DNA of 64,000 bases, taken from contig JBFWQE010000003.1 of NCBI GenBank assembly GCA_050249615.1, positions 51,882 through 115,881 on the forward strand. The letters run 5' to 3'. Positions within the stretch are counted from its first letter, which is position 1; each line of letters begins with the position of its first letter. The notes beneath the pieces are model-generated. The model saw nothing but the letters and a program-made list of their open reading frames with translations, was not told the DNA's origin and searched no databases. The DNA comes from VFZN01 sp050249615. Its GTDB lineage: Bacteria; Acidobacteriota; Vicinamibacteria; Vicinamibacterales; UBA2999. Positions 57,738-64,000 of the stretch are shown here, in pieces. Position numbers and translations under genes: made by a program.

Positions 57738-58340
57738 AGGTCGCACTGACCGGGAGCATCGCGACGGGGAAGAGCTACGTCGTGGGTCGCCTGCGCCGTT
57801 GCGGCATCCCCTGCCTGGATGCCGATACGCTGGCACACGGCGCGATGGCGCCAGGCACCGAGGCGTCGGCCGCGATCGCGGCGCACTTCGGCGACGTGCT
57901 CACGCCGGACGGCGCGTCGATCGCGCGAAGCTGGGGCCGATCGTGTTCGCCGATCCGGCCGCCCGGCGTACGCTCGAGGCGATCGTCCATCCGGCCGTCT
58001 ACCGCGCGATTGCCATGGGCCTGCGTGCCTTCGAGTTGACCGAGCGTCCGCCGTTCGCCGTCGCGGACATCCCGCTGCTCTTCGAATCGGGGCACGAAGG
58101 GGCCTTCGATCGCATCGTCGCGACCGTCTGTTCGGAGTCACCGCAGCGGCGGCGCCTGCGGGAATGCGGCCTCACCGACCGGGAGATCGACCAGCCGCTC
58201 GCCGCGCAGTGGCCGGCCGCCGAGAAGGCCAGCCGCGCCCACATCGTCATCTTGACCGACGGCACGTTCGAGGAGACCGACGCGCAGGTCGACGCGGCGA
58301 TCCAGGCGCTGGCTGCGGCGCGCCGACCGGACTCAGACCT
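57731..58340 (+). pseudogene. coaE: Dephospho-CoA kinase gene, frameshifted
   Basis: The ATG/GTG-type start at 57731 gives LKVALTGSIATGKSYVVGRL (P-loop GSIATGKS) and PCLDADTLAHGAMAPGTEAS. At about 57,925 the frame shifts; the second frame continues AKLGPIVFADPAARRTLEAI then VHPAVYRAIA, DIPLLFESGHEGAFDRIVAT and GLTDREIDQPLAAQWPAAEK. All are CoaE blocks in order. No clean stop is found before the frame runs into the antisense of a LapB-like fragment. It is probably a dead second copy, since CoaE is essential; a one-base read error cannot be excluded. Confidence 0.75.
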
Positions 58341-58500
58341 CGACTTCGGTGGCGTCCTGCGCCGGCGCGATGCGTTCCTCGACGAACGTGTTCCAGTCGT
58401 GGCAGTGCGGGCACTGCCAGAGGAGCTCCGTGCTGCGATACCGGCAGCGCAGGCAGACGTGGGGATCCAGGTAGAAGACGGCGTGCTGCGTCACCTCGCC
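58333..58500 (-). pseudogene. LapB-like zinc-ribbon C-terminus, fragment
   Basis: Minus strand: CLRCRYRSTELLWQCPHCHD followed by WNTFVEERIAPAQD and a stop at 58333. The two CxxC knuckles and WNTFVEER are the rubredoxin-type end of TPR proteins such as LapB/YciM. The TPR part is missing; the frame is open upstream to 58659 but that stretch is antisense of the recombinase fragment. It converges with coaE. Confidence 0.6.
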
Positions 58501-58967
58501 GTACCGGTTGCCGCCGAGCGCGCGGGGAAGGCTGTTCAAGAAAAGCTCCACCGCCTGGATGAGGCGTTCCTCTTCGAGCGCTCGATCGACATCGACACGT
58601 ACGACCGCCACGCCGAGAAGCTGCGCCAGGAGCTGACGCTGCTCCGGATGGACCGTCACTCCTCGGAGTTGGACGAACTCGACGTCGAGGGCATCCTGGC
58701 CTTCGCAGAACGCGTTCTGCCACGCGCGGCGGACCTGTGGGTGCAGGCGTCACTCGAACAACGCCAGCGGTTCCAACAGCTGTTCTTTCCGGACGGAATC
58801 ACGTTCGACGGAAACGGCGTTGTTCGAACCGCCATAACCGCGCCCGCCTTCAACTACTTGCGGGGAATCGAGACTGGGAATGAAGGTTGGTGGACCTGAA
58901 GCGCGCCAGTTGGAACCGGCTCCTGGCCTGGCTCAGGAATCTCGATGGCCTGCGCAGTGCCCTCTGA
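58500..58967 (+). pseudogene. Large serine recombinase, C-terminal fragment, ending in tail copy C
   Basis: KLHRLDEAFLFERSIDIDTY, then DRHAEKLRQELTLLRMD, DELDVEGILAFAERVLPRAA and DLWVQASLEQRQRFQQLFFP then DGITFDGNG are the coiled-coil/C-terminal blocks of resolvase/invertase-type large serine recombinases. The catalytic and recombinase domains are absent. The frame stops at 58897-58899; with one base restored it continues VDLKRASWNRLLAWLRNLDG to TGA at 58965-58967 (tail copy C, 58,890-58,967). This copy ties the repeated tail to a recombinase. Confidence 0.7.
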
Positions 58968-58987
58968 ACGAGCCGGCTCGCAACCGA

Positions 58988-59398
58988 CTACCGAACCCGA
59001 TCGGCGCCGCGCAACAAGTCCCACAACCCGCGCGGCGTCACGATCGGCATCGGCGCGCGCTTGCCGAGCTTGTGAAGGGCGTCTCCCGTGACGAGGGCGT
59101 CGGCTTCGCCGGCCATGGCCTCCGCCACGATCCACTCATCGTCCGGATCGGAGATGCCGAGCTTCAAGTGCTCGGCCGGGGTCTTGACGACGGTCTGGTC
59201 GCGCAGCAGGGCCTCGATCTCATCGATGGCGTTCTTCGCGAGCTTCAACTTCGTGCGGAGCTTGCTCCGCAGTTCGCGAATCACGGTCTCGCCAACCACT
59301 AGTTCGTGCTCGAGGAGCACATGTGCGAACAGGTCTGCGCACAACCCCCGTGTCGCGAACGCGGTGAGCACGACGTTCGTGTCGAAGAAGACCCTCAC
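58988..59398 (-). CDS. VapC-like PIN-domain ribonuclease toxin
   Basis: 136 residues. RVFFDTNVVLTAF carries the first catalytic Asp, LVVGETVIRELRSKL the conserved Glu, and DPDDEWIVAEAMAGEADALV, with TGD, the remaining acidic residues of the PIN site. It should cleave RNA, probably tRNA, when the antitoxin is degraded. The start is GTG 59398 overlapping the antitoxin stop (GTGA), so toxin translation follows the antitoxin. The pair is intact and lies between tail copies C and D. Confidence 0.88.
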   Translation of the reverse strand: MRVFFDTNVVLTAFATRGLCADLFAHVLLEHELVVGETVIRELRSKLRTKLKLAKNAIDEIEALLRDQTVVKTPAEHLKLGISDPDDEWIVAEAMAGEADALVTGDALHKLGKRAPMPIVTPRGLWDLLRGADRVR

Positions 59399-59616
59399 GA
59401 CACGTCGCGAAAGATGTCTTCGTCAGTCAGGTATCCCTGCGCCTCGGCCAGCGGCAATGTCCGCTTGCGCAGCCGCTCGAACCGCATCAACGCGAGCTGC
59501 CTGCGAAGCGCGTCACGCGCCAGCTCGCTTCGAGTTCGACCAGTTCGCGCGCACGCCTGATCGAGCTCCCGGCCGAGCGCATCGTCCAGCCGAATCGTGA
59601 TGGTCGATGTCTTCAT
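59395..59616 (-). CDS. Ribbon-helix-helix (CopG/VapB-like) antitoxin
   Basis: 73 residues from ATG 59616 (ATG 59625 also possible). TSTITIRLDDALGRELDQAC is the beta strand and first helix of the RHH fold, TGRTRSELARDALRRQLAL the second helix, and RTLPLAEAQGYLTDEDIFRD the toxin-binding tail. It neutralises the PIN toxin and, with it, represses its own promoter. A 9-bp inverted repeat lies right over the start codon. Confidence 0.88.
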   Translation of the reverse strand: MKTSTITIRLDDALGRELDQACARTGRTRSELARDALRRQLALMRFERLRKRTLPLAEAQGYLTDEDIFRDVS

Positions 59617-59627
59617 GTAAGACATCG
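59605..59627. promoter_or_regulatory. Autoregulatory operator of the vapBC pair
   Basis: CGATGTCTT (59605-59613) and AAGACATCG (59619-59627) form a perfect 9-bp inverted repeat with a 5-base spacer. It covers both possible antitoxin start codons. RHH antitoxins bind such palindromes as dimers of dimers, so repression of initiation is likely; binding is inferred. Confidence 0.75.
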
Positions 59628-59707
59628 TAACACGCCGGGCTGCCCGCTTGAGTCTGTTCGCCTCACGCGAAGCCGGCAAATCATTGGCCAATAACGGGTT
59701 GGGATTG

Positions 59708-59785
59708 GTGGCCCAGATTTTCCCCAGATGGAACCCACTGACCAGCTGGATGTGCCAAATCGAAGACTTCCAGAACGCCGCGTAA
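59708..59785 (+). repeat. Recombinase-like 3'-tail remnant, copy D
   Basis: Reads VAQIFPRWNPLTSWMCQIED then FQNAA and stop. It shares the TTGGTGG, CCAGATGGAACCCA and CTGGATG blocks with copies B and C. Most diverged of the four at DNA level. It and copy C flank the intact vapBC pair. The rest of 59,628-59,927 contains no recognisable feature. Confidence 0.45.
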
Positions 59786-59927
59786 GGCGGTTTGCTAAAC
59801 GCCGATCAGCCTCTCGGCCATCTTCGTTTTTCCTCGCAAATCCTCGCGTTTCAATAACTTCCTCGATCATTTGATTTGGCTGCTGTTGGCTCCGGAAGCC
59901 CTATGTGGGGAGCTGGCAGGGACAATT

Positions 59928-60734
59928 TCAGGGACAGTTCAGTGCGACATCCCCCGGCAACGTGTTGAATGGCGAGGGAATCTCGATGAAGTCGCCGCGC
60001 ATCAAGACCGAGGGCGCCATACCGACCATCTGGTAGAACGTCCGCGTGAGGTGTGCGGCGTCTGCGAAGTCGGCGGCGTGTGCCGCCGCCGCAATCGTCC
60101 CTTCGGAGGCAACGGCGACCATGGCTCGCGTCAACTTGCGCCACAGCATGTACCGGCTGAACGGAAGACCGACCTGCTCCTTGAACAGGTGCGCAAAACG
60201 CGTCGATGATAGGCACGCCTTATCGGCCGCTTGTTCCAGCGACATCCGCAGCTCGTCGGACGCGCGAATCGCGTCGATCACCGTCGTCACGCGCGCATCC
60301 AACCGGCGAGCCGGCGCCAGTCCAGGTCTCAAGCCTTGAATGCACTGCCGGATGAGCACCGCGATATCGGGGGATTCGTCGGGTTGTTCTGCGAACGCGC
60401 GAAGCTCCGGCACCATCGAATCCAGCCGGGTATCAGGGACGATCGTGATGTCCTGCCGAAGCGACGTCGACAACCAGGCGCCTTCGCTGGACTCGGGATC
60501 CACGAACAGCATCACGCCGAGGGCCCCGTTGCAGTCGAAGGAGTGCTCGGCGTCGGGCCGCACGACGAGGCCACGCGCCTCCTGCCACTGGCCGTCGCTA
60601 CCGCAGATCGCGGCGGTGCCGTGGAGGGCGATCACGATCTGAATCGCGTGATGCGCATGCGCGGGCACCACCCCTTGCGCTCTGGCCGTGAGGAGGAAGC
60701 CTCCCTCCCACAAGTACCAGCGTGGAACGCTCAA
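59928..60734 (-). CDS. AraC-family transcriptional regulator
   Basis: 268 residues. A cupin-like N-terminal domain (WYLWEGGFLLTARAQG, AHAHHAIQIVIALHG, LVVRPDAEHSFDCNGALG) and a C-terminal double HTH (SLEQAADKACLSSTRFAHLF, FSRYMLWRKLTRAMVAVASE, ADAAHLTRTFYQMVGMAPSV). The only in-frame start is TTG 60734. An ATG at 60781 would join the frame if the G6 run at 60773-60778 had one more base, and would give a natural N-terminus. Ligand and targets unknown. A partial relative lies at 61,640. Confidence 0.85.
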   Translation of the reverse strand: MSVPRWYLWEGGFLLTARAQGVVPAHAHHAIQIVIALHGTAAICGSDGQWQEARGLVVRPDAEHSFDCNGALGVMLFVDPESSEGAWLSTSLRQDITIVPDTRLDSMVPELRAFAEQPDESPDIAVLIRQCIQGLRPGLAPARRLDARVTTVIDAIRASDELRMSLEQAADKACLSSTRFAHLFKEQVGLPFSRYMLWRKLTRAMVAVASEGTIAAAAHAADFADAAHLTRTFYQMVGMAPSVLMRGDFIEIPSPFNTLPGDVALNCP

Positions 60735-60947
60735 CCAGCGATACGGCGCTTCGGTGTCGGGTCGGTAGGTCAGGGGGGCATTCTACCAGCGCACCTGACG
60801 TTGCGGCGCTGGCGAAGCGCGCCGCTTTTTCCGCTCGGGCGCATTCGCCCACGCGTTACCGCCTGCTTTGAGCGCGACAGGGTCCACCAGCGCGAGCGCC
60901 ATGCGAGGCACTGGTGACAACGGCGAGGACGCCCGTTCCGGCGTGCA

Positions 60948-61505
60948 TCACCGGTTCTCCGAAGCTGGTTTGTGCGCGACGTCGCGAACCACGCGAACGA
61001 TCTTCGTCTTGTATTCTTTGCCGTCAGGTCTCCGCAGACGCAGCGTGTTCCTGGAGACGCAGGCATCGATAGGATCGTTGATGACTAGCCGGGTCGGATC
61101 GAACTCCCAGAACCAATCGCCTGACGACCTGCCGACGTAGACCCGATCGTTGATGCGAACCGTCACCAGATAGGTCTTCGTCTCTCGCTCCGACGGCGTG
61201 GTGTACGCATCCACGCTGCGCTCGCCGGGCTTCCTCCCGTCCTTCGGCCTCGTGTGGACGGACGTAATCGTTGACTGTGGCACCCTCGACACCACGACTT
61301 CGACGTCGGTCAGGATCCCCGTCCCGCAGCCCGCCGTTTGCGCGACCGCAGGCGATGCGGCGAGTGTGGCGAGTGCGATCACTGCCGCGATTACAACGGC
61401 AATCCGGTCGGTCGTATAGCGGCGGGCGTTGATCTGACAGCAGCCGCAGGCGCAGCCGGGGCCATCGCAGGACTGGCATCCGCAGGCGTTCGATTGAGTG
61501 GTCAT
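60948..61505 (-). CDS. Membrane-anchored protein with a Cys-rich, metallothionein-like N-terminus
   Basis: 185 residues from ATG 61505. Seven Cys lie in the first 23 residues (positions 8, 10, 13, 18, 20, 22, 23; CGCQSCDGPGCACGCC), like a metallothionein knuckle. A transmembrane helix (about 33-52, VVIAAVIALATLAASPAVAQ) is followed by a periplasmic domain with VRINDRVYVGRSSGDWFWEF and CVSRNTLRLRRPDGKEYKTK. No family recognised; the second half resembles small stress or metal proteins. The frame is open for 288 bases upstream because it is fused to AraC-like remnants. The cytosolic Cys tail suggests metal sensing or buffering (inference). Confidence 0.6.
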   Translation of the reverse strand: MTTQSNACGCQSCDGPGCACGCCQINARRYTTDRIAVVIAAVIALATLAASPAVAQTAGCGTGILTDVEVVVSRVPQSTITSVHTRPKDGRKPGERSVDAYTTPSERETKTYLVTVRINDRVYVGRSSGDWFWEFDPTRLVINDPIDACVSRNTLRLRRPDGKEYKTKIVRVVRDVAHKPASENR

Positions 61506-61616
61506 CACGAGCTCCTTTGCTGATGTCGACTTCATGTCGACGAGAGGGAGTCTCGCACCCGGGCGGACCCCGGGGATTGCATGGAGCAGCTGATCTCGTT
61601 GAATGAATCGGCTATT

Positions 61617-61655
61617 CGGCCGCTTCGACGGCGACTCGGCCGCTTCGACGGCGAC
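61617..61655. repeat. 19-bp direct repeat, period 20
   Basis: CGGCCGCTTCGACGGCGAC occurs at 61617-61635 and again at 61637-61655, separated by one T. The 20-base period is not a multiple of three, so a duplication shifts the reading frame here. It lies in the AraC-like remnant. Confidence 0.85.
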
Positions 61656-61793
61656 GACGATCGCGTGATGCTCGTGCTGCGAAACGATCTCTTCACTCGG
61701 CCCGAGTGCGGCGAAGCCGCCATCCCACAGATAGCAGTGTGAAGTGCCGGTCCACCGAGGAGGGCGTCGCGGCGGTGCCCGAAGCCCGGTCAT
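61640..61793 (-). pseudogene. AraC-family regulator, N-terminal remnant
   Basis: CYLWDGGFAALGPSEEIVSQ then HEHHAIVVAVEAAES matches the cupin-domain start of the AraC gene at 59,928 (WYLWEGGF... HAHHAIQIVIAL). Only about 50 residues remain before the frame runs into the 19-bp repeat and unrelated sequence. Probably the relic of a paralogue whose body was deleted. Confidence 0.55.
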
Positions 61794-61947
61794 TCAACGA
61801 CATAGCCGCTGTGTGCAAGAACTTTGACCTGAGCGTTCAATCTCGGACCCCGGTGCCCTCGCTACTCTTCGACTCACACGACGGCGACTACCGCCGCGCT
61901 GACATTTGGAGACGGCGATGAGAGACACCCAGCGTACCGACAATTCG

Positions 61948-62410
61948 ATGATCCGGCGAACGGTGCTCACGCTGCAACCCTGACAGTCGCGATTAGCATG
62001 ACCGCCTGCAGCCACGCGATGATGATGATCCATGGGACTGGCGCGAAGCGGCCGGCGGCCAGCGAGTTCGGGCTGGGGCCGCGGTCGTCAGCGCAGGGCC
62101 GCTACGTGGCCACCCTTGAGCCGGCCACGGCTCTGCACCCTCGGCAGATGCAAACCATCCGCGTAAGCGTTCGGGATGCCGAAGGGCGCGCGATCGACGA
62201 GGCGCAGATCTCGATTGATGGGGCATGCCGCAGCACGGTCACGGGCTGCCGACGCGGCCACGCGTGACCCGGCACCTCGGCGACGGCATGTACGAGATGC
62301 GTCCGCTGCGGCTCAAAGCCGTCGAACTGCGATTGCTCGAAGCGTTCCTACGGACGTTGAGCGGTCCCGTGGGTGTCATCGAACCTGCTCCTGCGAGACG
62401 CTCGCAATGA
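61948..62410 (+). pseudogene. FixH/YtkA-like lipoprotein, two single-base frameshifts
   Basis: MIRRTVLTL (61948) must shift by one base (CTGCAACC for CTGGCAACC, at 61974) to reach ATLTVAISMTACSHAM, a lipoprotein signal with lipobox MTAC. The body HPRQMQTIRVSVRDAEGRAI then DEAQISIDG needs a second shift in a G4 run (about 62,220) to continue GMPQHGHGLPTRPRVTRHLG then DGMYEMRPL, the core of YtkA/FixH-like domains. The last frame ends with an ATGA at 62407-62410 overlapping the next start, showing the joined reading is the ancestral one. These domains bind copper or act in respiratory-complex assembly. Confidence 0.65.
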
Positions 62411-62724
62411 ACGGAACCGTCGATCTCGTGATCGCCGGCGACGGTAACGCCGCGCGCGCCGCCGCTGTCAGCGCTCTGCGGCGCGGCCAACGTGTTCTCG
62501 TCGTCTTGGGCTCTGCCGACGTGCGAGTAGCGCGACGTCTTCGGAGGATCCTCTTGAGAACCGCGGATGCCGACGGCGGTCAGCTTCGCGTCATCACAAG
62601 TGGTCTGGTTGTCTGCGTGGACGGAGTCACCGGAGTGGAAGCAGTAGTCATTCGTCATGCGGCGACGGGCCGCTTGTCGGCGGTGAACGCGTCTGCCTTT
62701 ATCTCGTGCGGACGGTCAGAATAG
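62407..62724 (+). CDS. Short Rossmann-type (FAD/NAD-binding) protein
   Basis: 105 residues. DLVIAGDGNAARAAAVSALR is a GxGxxA dinucleotide-binding start. The rest (RVLVVLGSADVRVARRLRRI, VITSGLVVCVDGVTGVEAVV, SAVNASAFISCGRSE) resembles the first part of thioredoxin-reductase-like flavoproteins. It is shorter than any complete enzyme of that kind, and no C-terminal half follows, so it may be truncated or a small standalone protein. Its ATG overlaps the end of the FixH-like frame. Confidence 0.5.
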   Translation: MNGTVDLVIAGDGNAARAAAVSALRRGQRVLVVLGSADVRVARRLRRILLRTADADGGQLRVITSGLVVCVDGVTGVEAVVIRHAATGRLSAVNASAFISCGRSE

Positions 62725-62863
62725 TGAATACGACGCGCGGCCCGACTGAGCCTGTACGACTGCCCGACGGCAGTGGCCAGCGCAGTGGCCGCCGATCTTA
62801 GGATTGATACTGTCTTCGCCGAGGTCCTTGCGACACAGTCGACAAAATCAAAGAGCTCAAGGC

Positions 62864-63037
62864 TCAGAGCACACGGGTCGCCATGGTCGGCGATGGCGCG
62901 GTGTCCGCGAACGGGACCGGAACACTGGGCGGCCGGCGCGCACGGCGCCTATACGCTGCGCGCGTTTCCAGATAGAGATACACCACACGACCGAACATGG
63001 CGCCAAACAGGGCACCGAGAGCAAACAGTACCTTCAT
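62864..63037 (-). CDS. Small single-pass membrane protein, unknown
   Basis: 57 residues. MKVLFALGALFGAMFGRVVY is a transmembrane or signal-anchor segment, followed by a basic and Pro-rich tail (RAAYRRRARRPPSVPVPF). GAGG lies 8 bases before the ATG at 63037. No family is recognised. Coding likelihood is moderate. Confidence 0.4.
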   Translation of the reverse strand: MKVLFALGALFGAMFGRVVYLYLETRAAYRRRARRPPSVPVPFADTAPSPTMATRVL

Positions 63038-63391
63038 GTCACACCTCATTCCCTCAATGAGCCTCAAGGCGGTTCGCGACCAGAGACCTGCGCTGTAACT
63101 CGATTCTGCGAACACTTCTAGCTCCCCCCGATACTCCGCAAGGGTCGCGCCGCCACCAGAATCAGTTGACGTATGAGAATCCGATGGGATCTCGCGGGAT
63201 CTTCTTCGGCCTCCGGCGATGCCGGATTTCGAAACGAAAGCTCGATTTCAGAACGCAGTCTCCGTGCCGCTCGGTATCCGCTGTTTCCAAAGCCTTGTAG
63301 CACTTTCGCGTTCGATAACCGTGGCCCTCATGTTGCTCCTTACGATGGAGGCGGAATTGGCCGCCTGACATGAGGACAGAGGCAAAACGAC
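63038..63391. other. 354-base stretch without a recognisable gene
   Basis: Between the small membrane protein and the rhodanese no convincing reading frame, RNA gene or hairpin is seen. It would carry the rhodanese promoter; no clear -35/-10 pair stands out. Confidence 0.5.
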
Positions 63392-63739
63392 ATGAACGAC
63401 GTTCGCGCACTGACCACTGCGGAGTTGCGGCAGGGCCTTGACCGTGACAGCGGACTGCACGTCCTGAACGTGCAGACGGACAAATTCTTCGGCGGCGAGC
63501 TGATTCCCGGCTCTCGCCGGGTGCCGCTCGATACGATCGGGACGGGCACACCCGGTCTGGCGAAGGATGCGGAGATCGTGACCTACTGCGGCGGGCCAGT
63601 GTGCTCGCAGAGCATCGAGGCGGCAAAGAAACTGACCGAACTGGGCTACACGAACGTCCGCGCCTACCGCGAGGGGCTGGAGGGCTGGAAAGCGGCCGGC
63701 AACGAAGTTGTTGCACCGAGTCCGGCGCCAGCCGCATGA
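63392..63739 (+). CDS. Single-domain rhodanese-like sulfurtransferase
   Basis: 115 residues. The rhodanese domain covers nearly the whole protein: ELRQGLDRDSGLHVLNVQTD, IPGSRRVPLDTIG, VTYCGGPVCSQSIEAAKKLT, LGYTNVRAYREGLEGWKAAG. The loop CGGPVCSQS has Cys66 and Cys71, of which Cys71 fits the persulfide-forming active residue. It moves sulfane sulfur in the cytoplasm or detoxifies cyanide or sulfide. No signal peptide. It lies alone at the right end, with about 260 further bases holding nothing recognised. Confidence 0.85.
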   Translation: MNDVRALTTAELRQGLDRDSGLHVLNVQTDKFFGGELIPGSRRVPLDTIGTGTPGLAKDAEIVTYCGGPVCSQSIEAAKKLTELGYTNVRAYREGLEGWKAAGNEVVAPSPAPAA

Positions 63740-64000
63740 CCGACGATCGAAGGCGGCGGTCCGGCATCCGCGCGGGCTGCCGCCGCGCTTAGCTTCACCC
63801 GCTCCGAGCCGTTGGAGAGTAATTTTCCCCAGGCCGCGAAGTTCAGCCGCCGCTACTCGCCCCGATCGACGACCCGACGATGACAGTCCGGCATGAATAC
63901 CCTACGCGGGCCGCTCCGTAAGAGCCTCGACACGCCTTGCAGGCAGCGGTGCTTTCGCACCACCGAGACGTTCGCCGTTCAGTAGGGCATCCAGGCTGGC
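63740..64000. other. Right edge of window, nothing recognised
   Basis: No reading frame with coding character was seen. A gene may begin beyond the window. Confidence 0.4.

Noticed and set aside
50863..59785. Integron-like attC sites between the accessory segments
   Set aside because: No paired GTTRRRY/RYYYAAC boxes around the repeated tails and no integrase gene in the window.
61948..62410. UGA near 61,981 in the FixH-like gene as a selenocysteine codon, given the tRNA-Sec
   Set aside because: The UGA is reached only in a frame that differs from the conserved body; a one-base shift explains it without recoding.

Overview
The window is uniformly GC-rich and carries several lineage markers of Acidobacteriota, most likely Vicinamibacteria or a relative (inference). 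These are an ADOP-type orphan MacB/FtsX permease, an acidobacterial-type ECF sigma factor coupled to a Ser/Thr kinase with TPR repeats, winged-helix proteins fused to TolB or TPR sensor domains, a DUF2911 protein, a HAF-repeat protein and many small secreted hydrolases. No phage structural genes, plasmid replication genes, rRNA operon or CRISPR array were seen.

Region 1 (1-8,330): a HAD hydrolase tail, a selenocysteine tRNA with UCA anticodon, a cold-shock protein, a MocA-like nucleotidyltransferase, two small proteins, and a tightly packed TetR / TolC / EmrA / EmrB efflux operon with paired palindromes at its promoter. Region 2 (7,975-20,655): a truncated permease and a TonB receptor bracketed by an 8-bp minisatellite, a winged-helix/beta-propeller protein, an aspartyl protease / MoaD-like / BNR-repeat trio, a PQQ dehydrogenase with a strong bidirectional terminator, an aminotransferase behind a frameshifted TonB-like gene, two small envelope proteins and a metallothionein.

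Region 3 (20,706-32,955): the metabolic centrepiece. On the minus strand, coxM-coxS-coxL-coxG-(bacilliredoxin-like)-(XdhC-YHS)-coxD-coxE form one translationally coupled operon. CoxL has the AYRCSFR active-site loop of form I aerobic Mo-Cu CO dehydrogenase. A second MocA-like protein and a second XdhC lie just upstream, so enzyme and cofactor-maturation genes sit together. A B12-binding-type radical SAM gene lies downstream.

Region 4 (33,002-50,110): sulfotransferase, FtsH, a small zinc protein, DUF3455, a methyltransferase, sigma factor and kinase, M14 and M61 peptidases, a trimeric S74-type surface protein, a winged-helix/TPR regulator, a lipoprotein and arylamine N-acetyltransferase.

Region 5 (50,160-64,000): an accessory and decaying region. 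It holds a vapBC pair apparently inactivated by one substitution, an intact ADOP permease, a broken IS91-type transposase, fragments of a radical SAM gene, folD, coaE, a LapB-like zinc-ribbon gene and a serine recombinase, then an intact vapBC pair with its operator. Four similarly oriented copies of a recombinase-like 3' tail (50,863; 53,978; 58,890; 59,708) separate these segments. The right end has an AraC regulator plus a partial relative, a Cys-rich membrane-anchored protein, a frameshifted FixH/YtkA-like lipoprotein, a Rossmann-type protein and a rhodanese. Several breaks here are single-base indels, some in homopolymers, so real decay and sequencing error have to be told apart.
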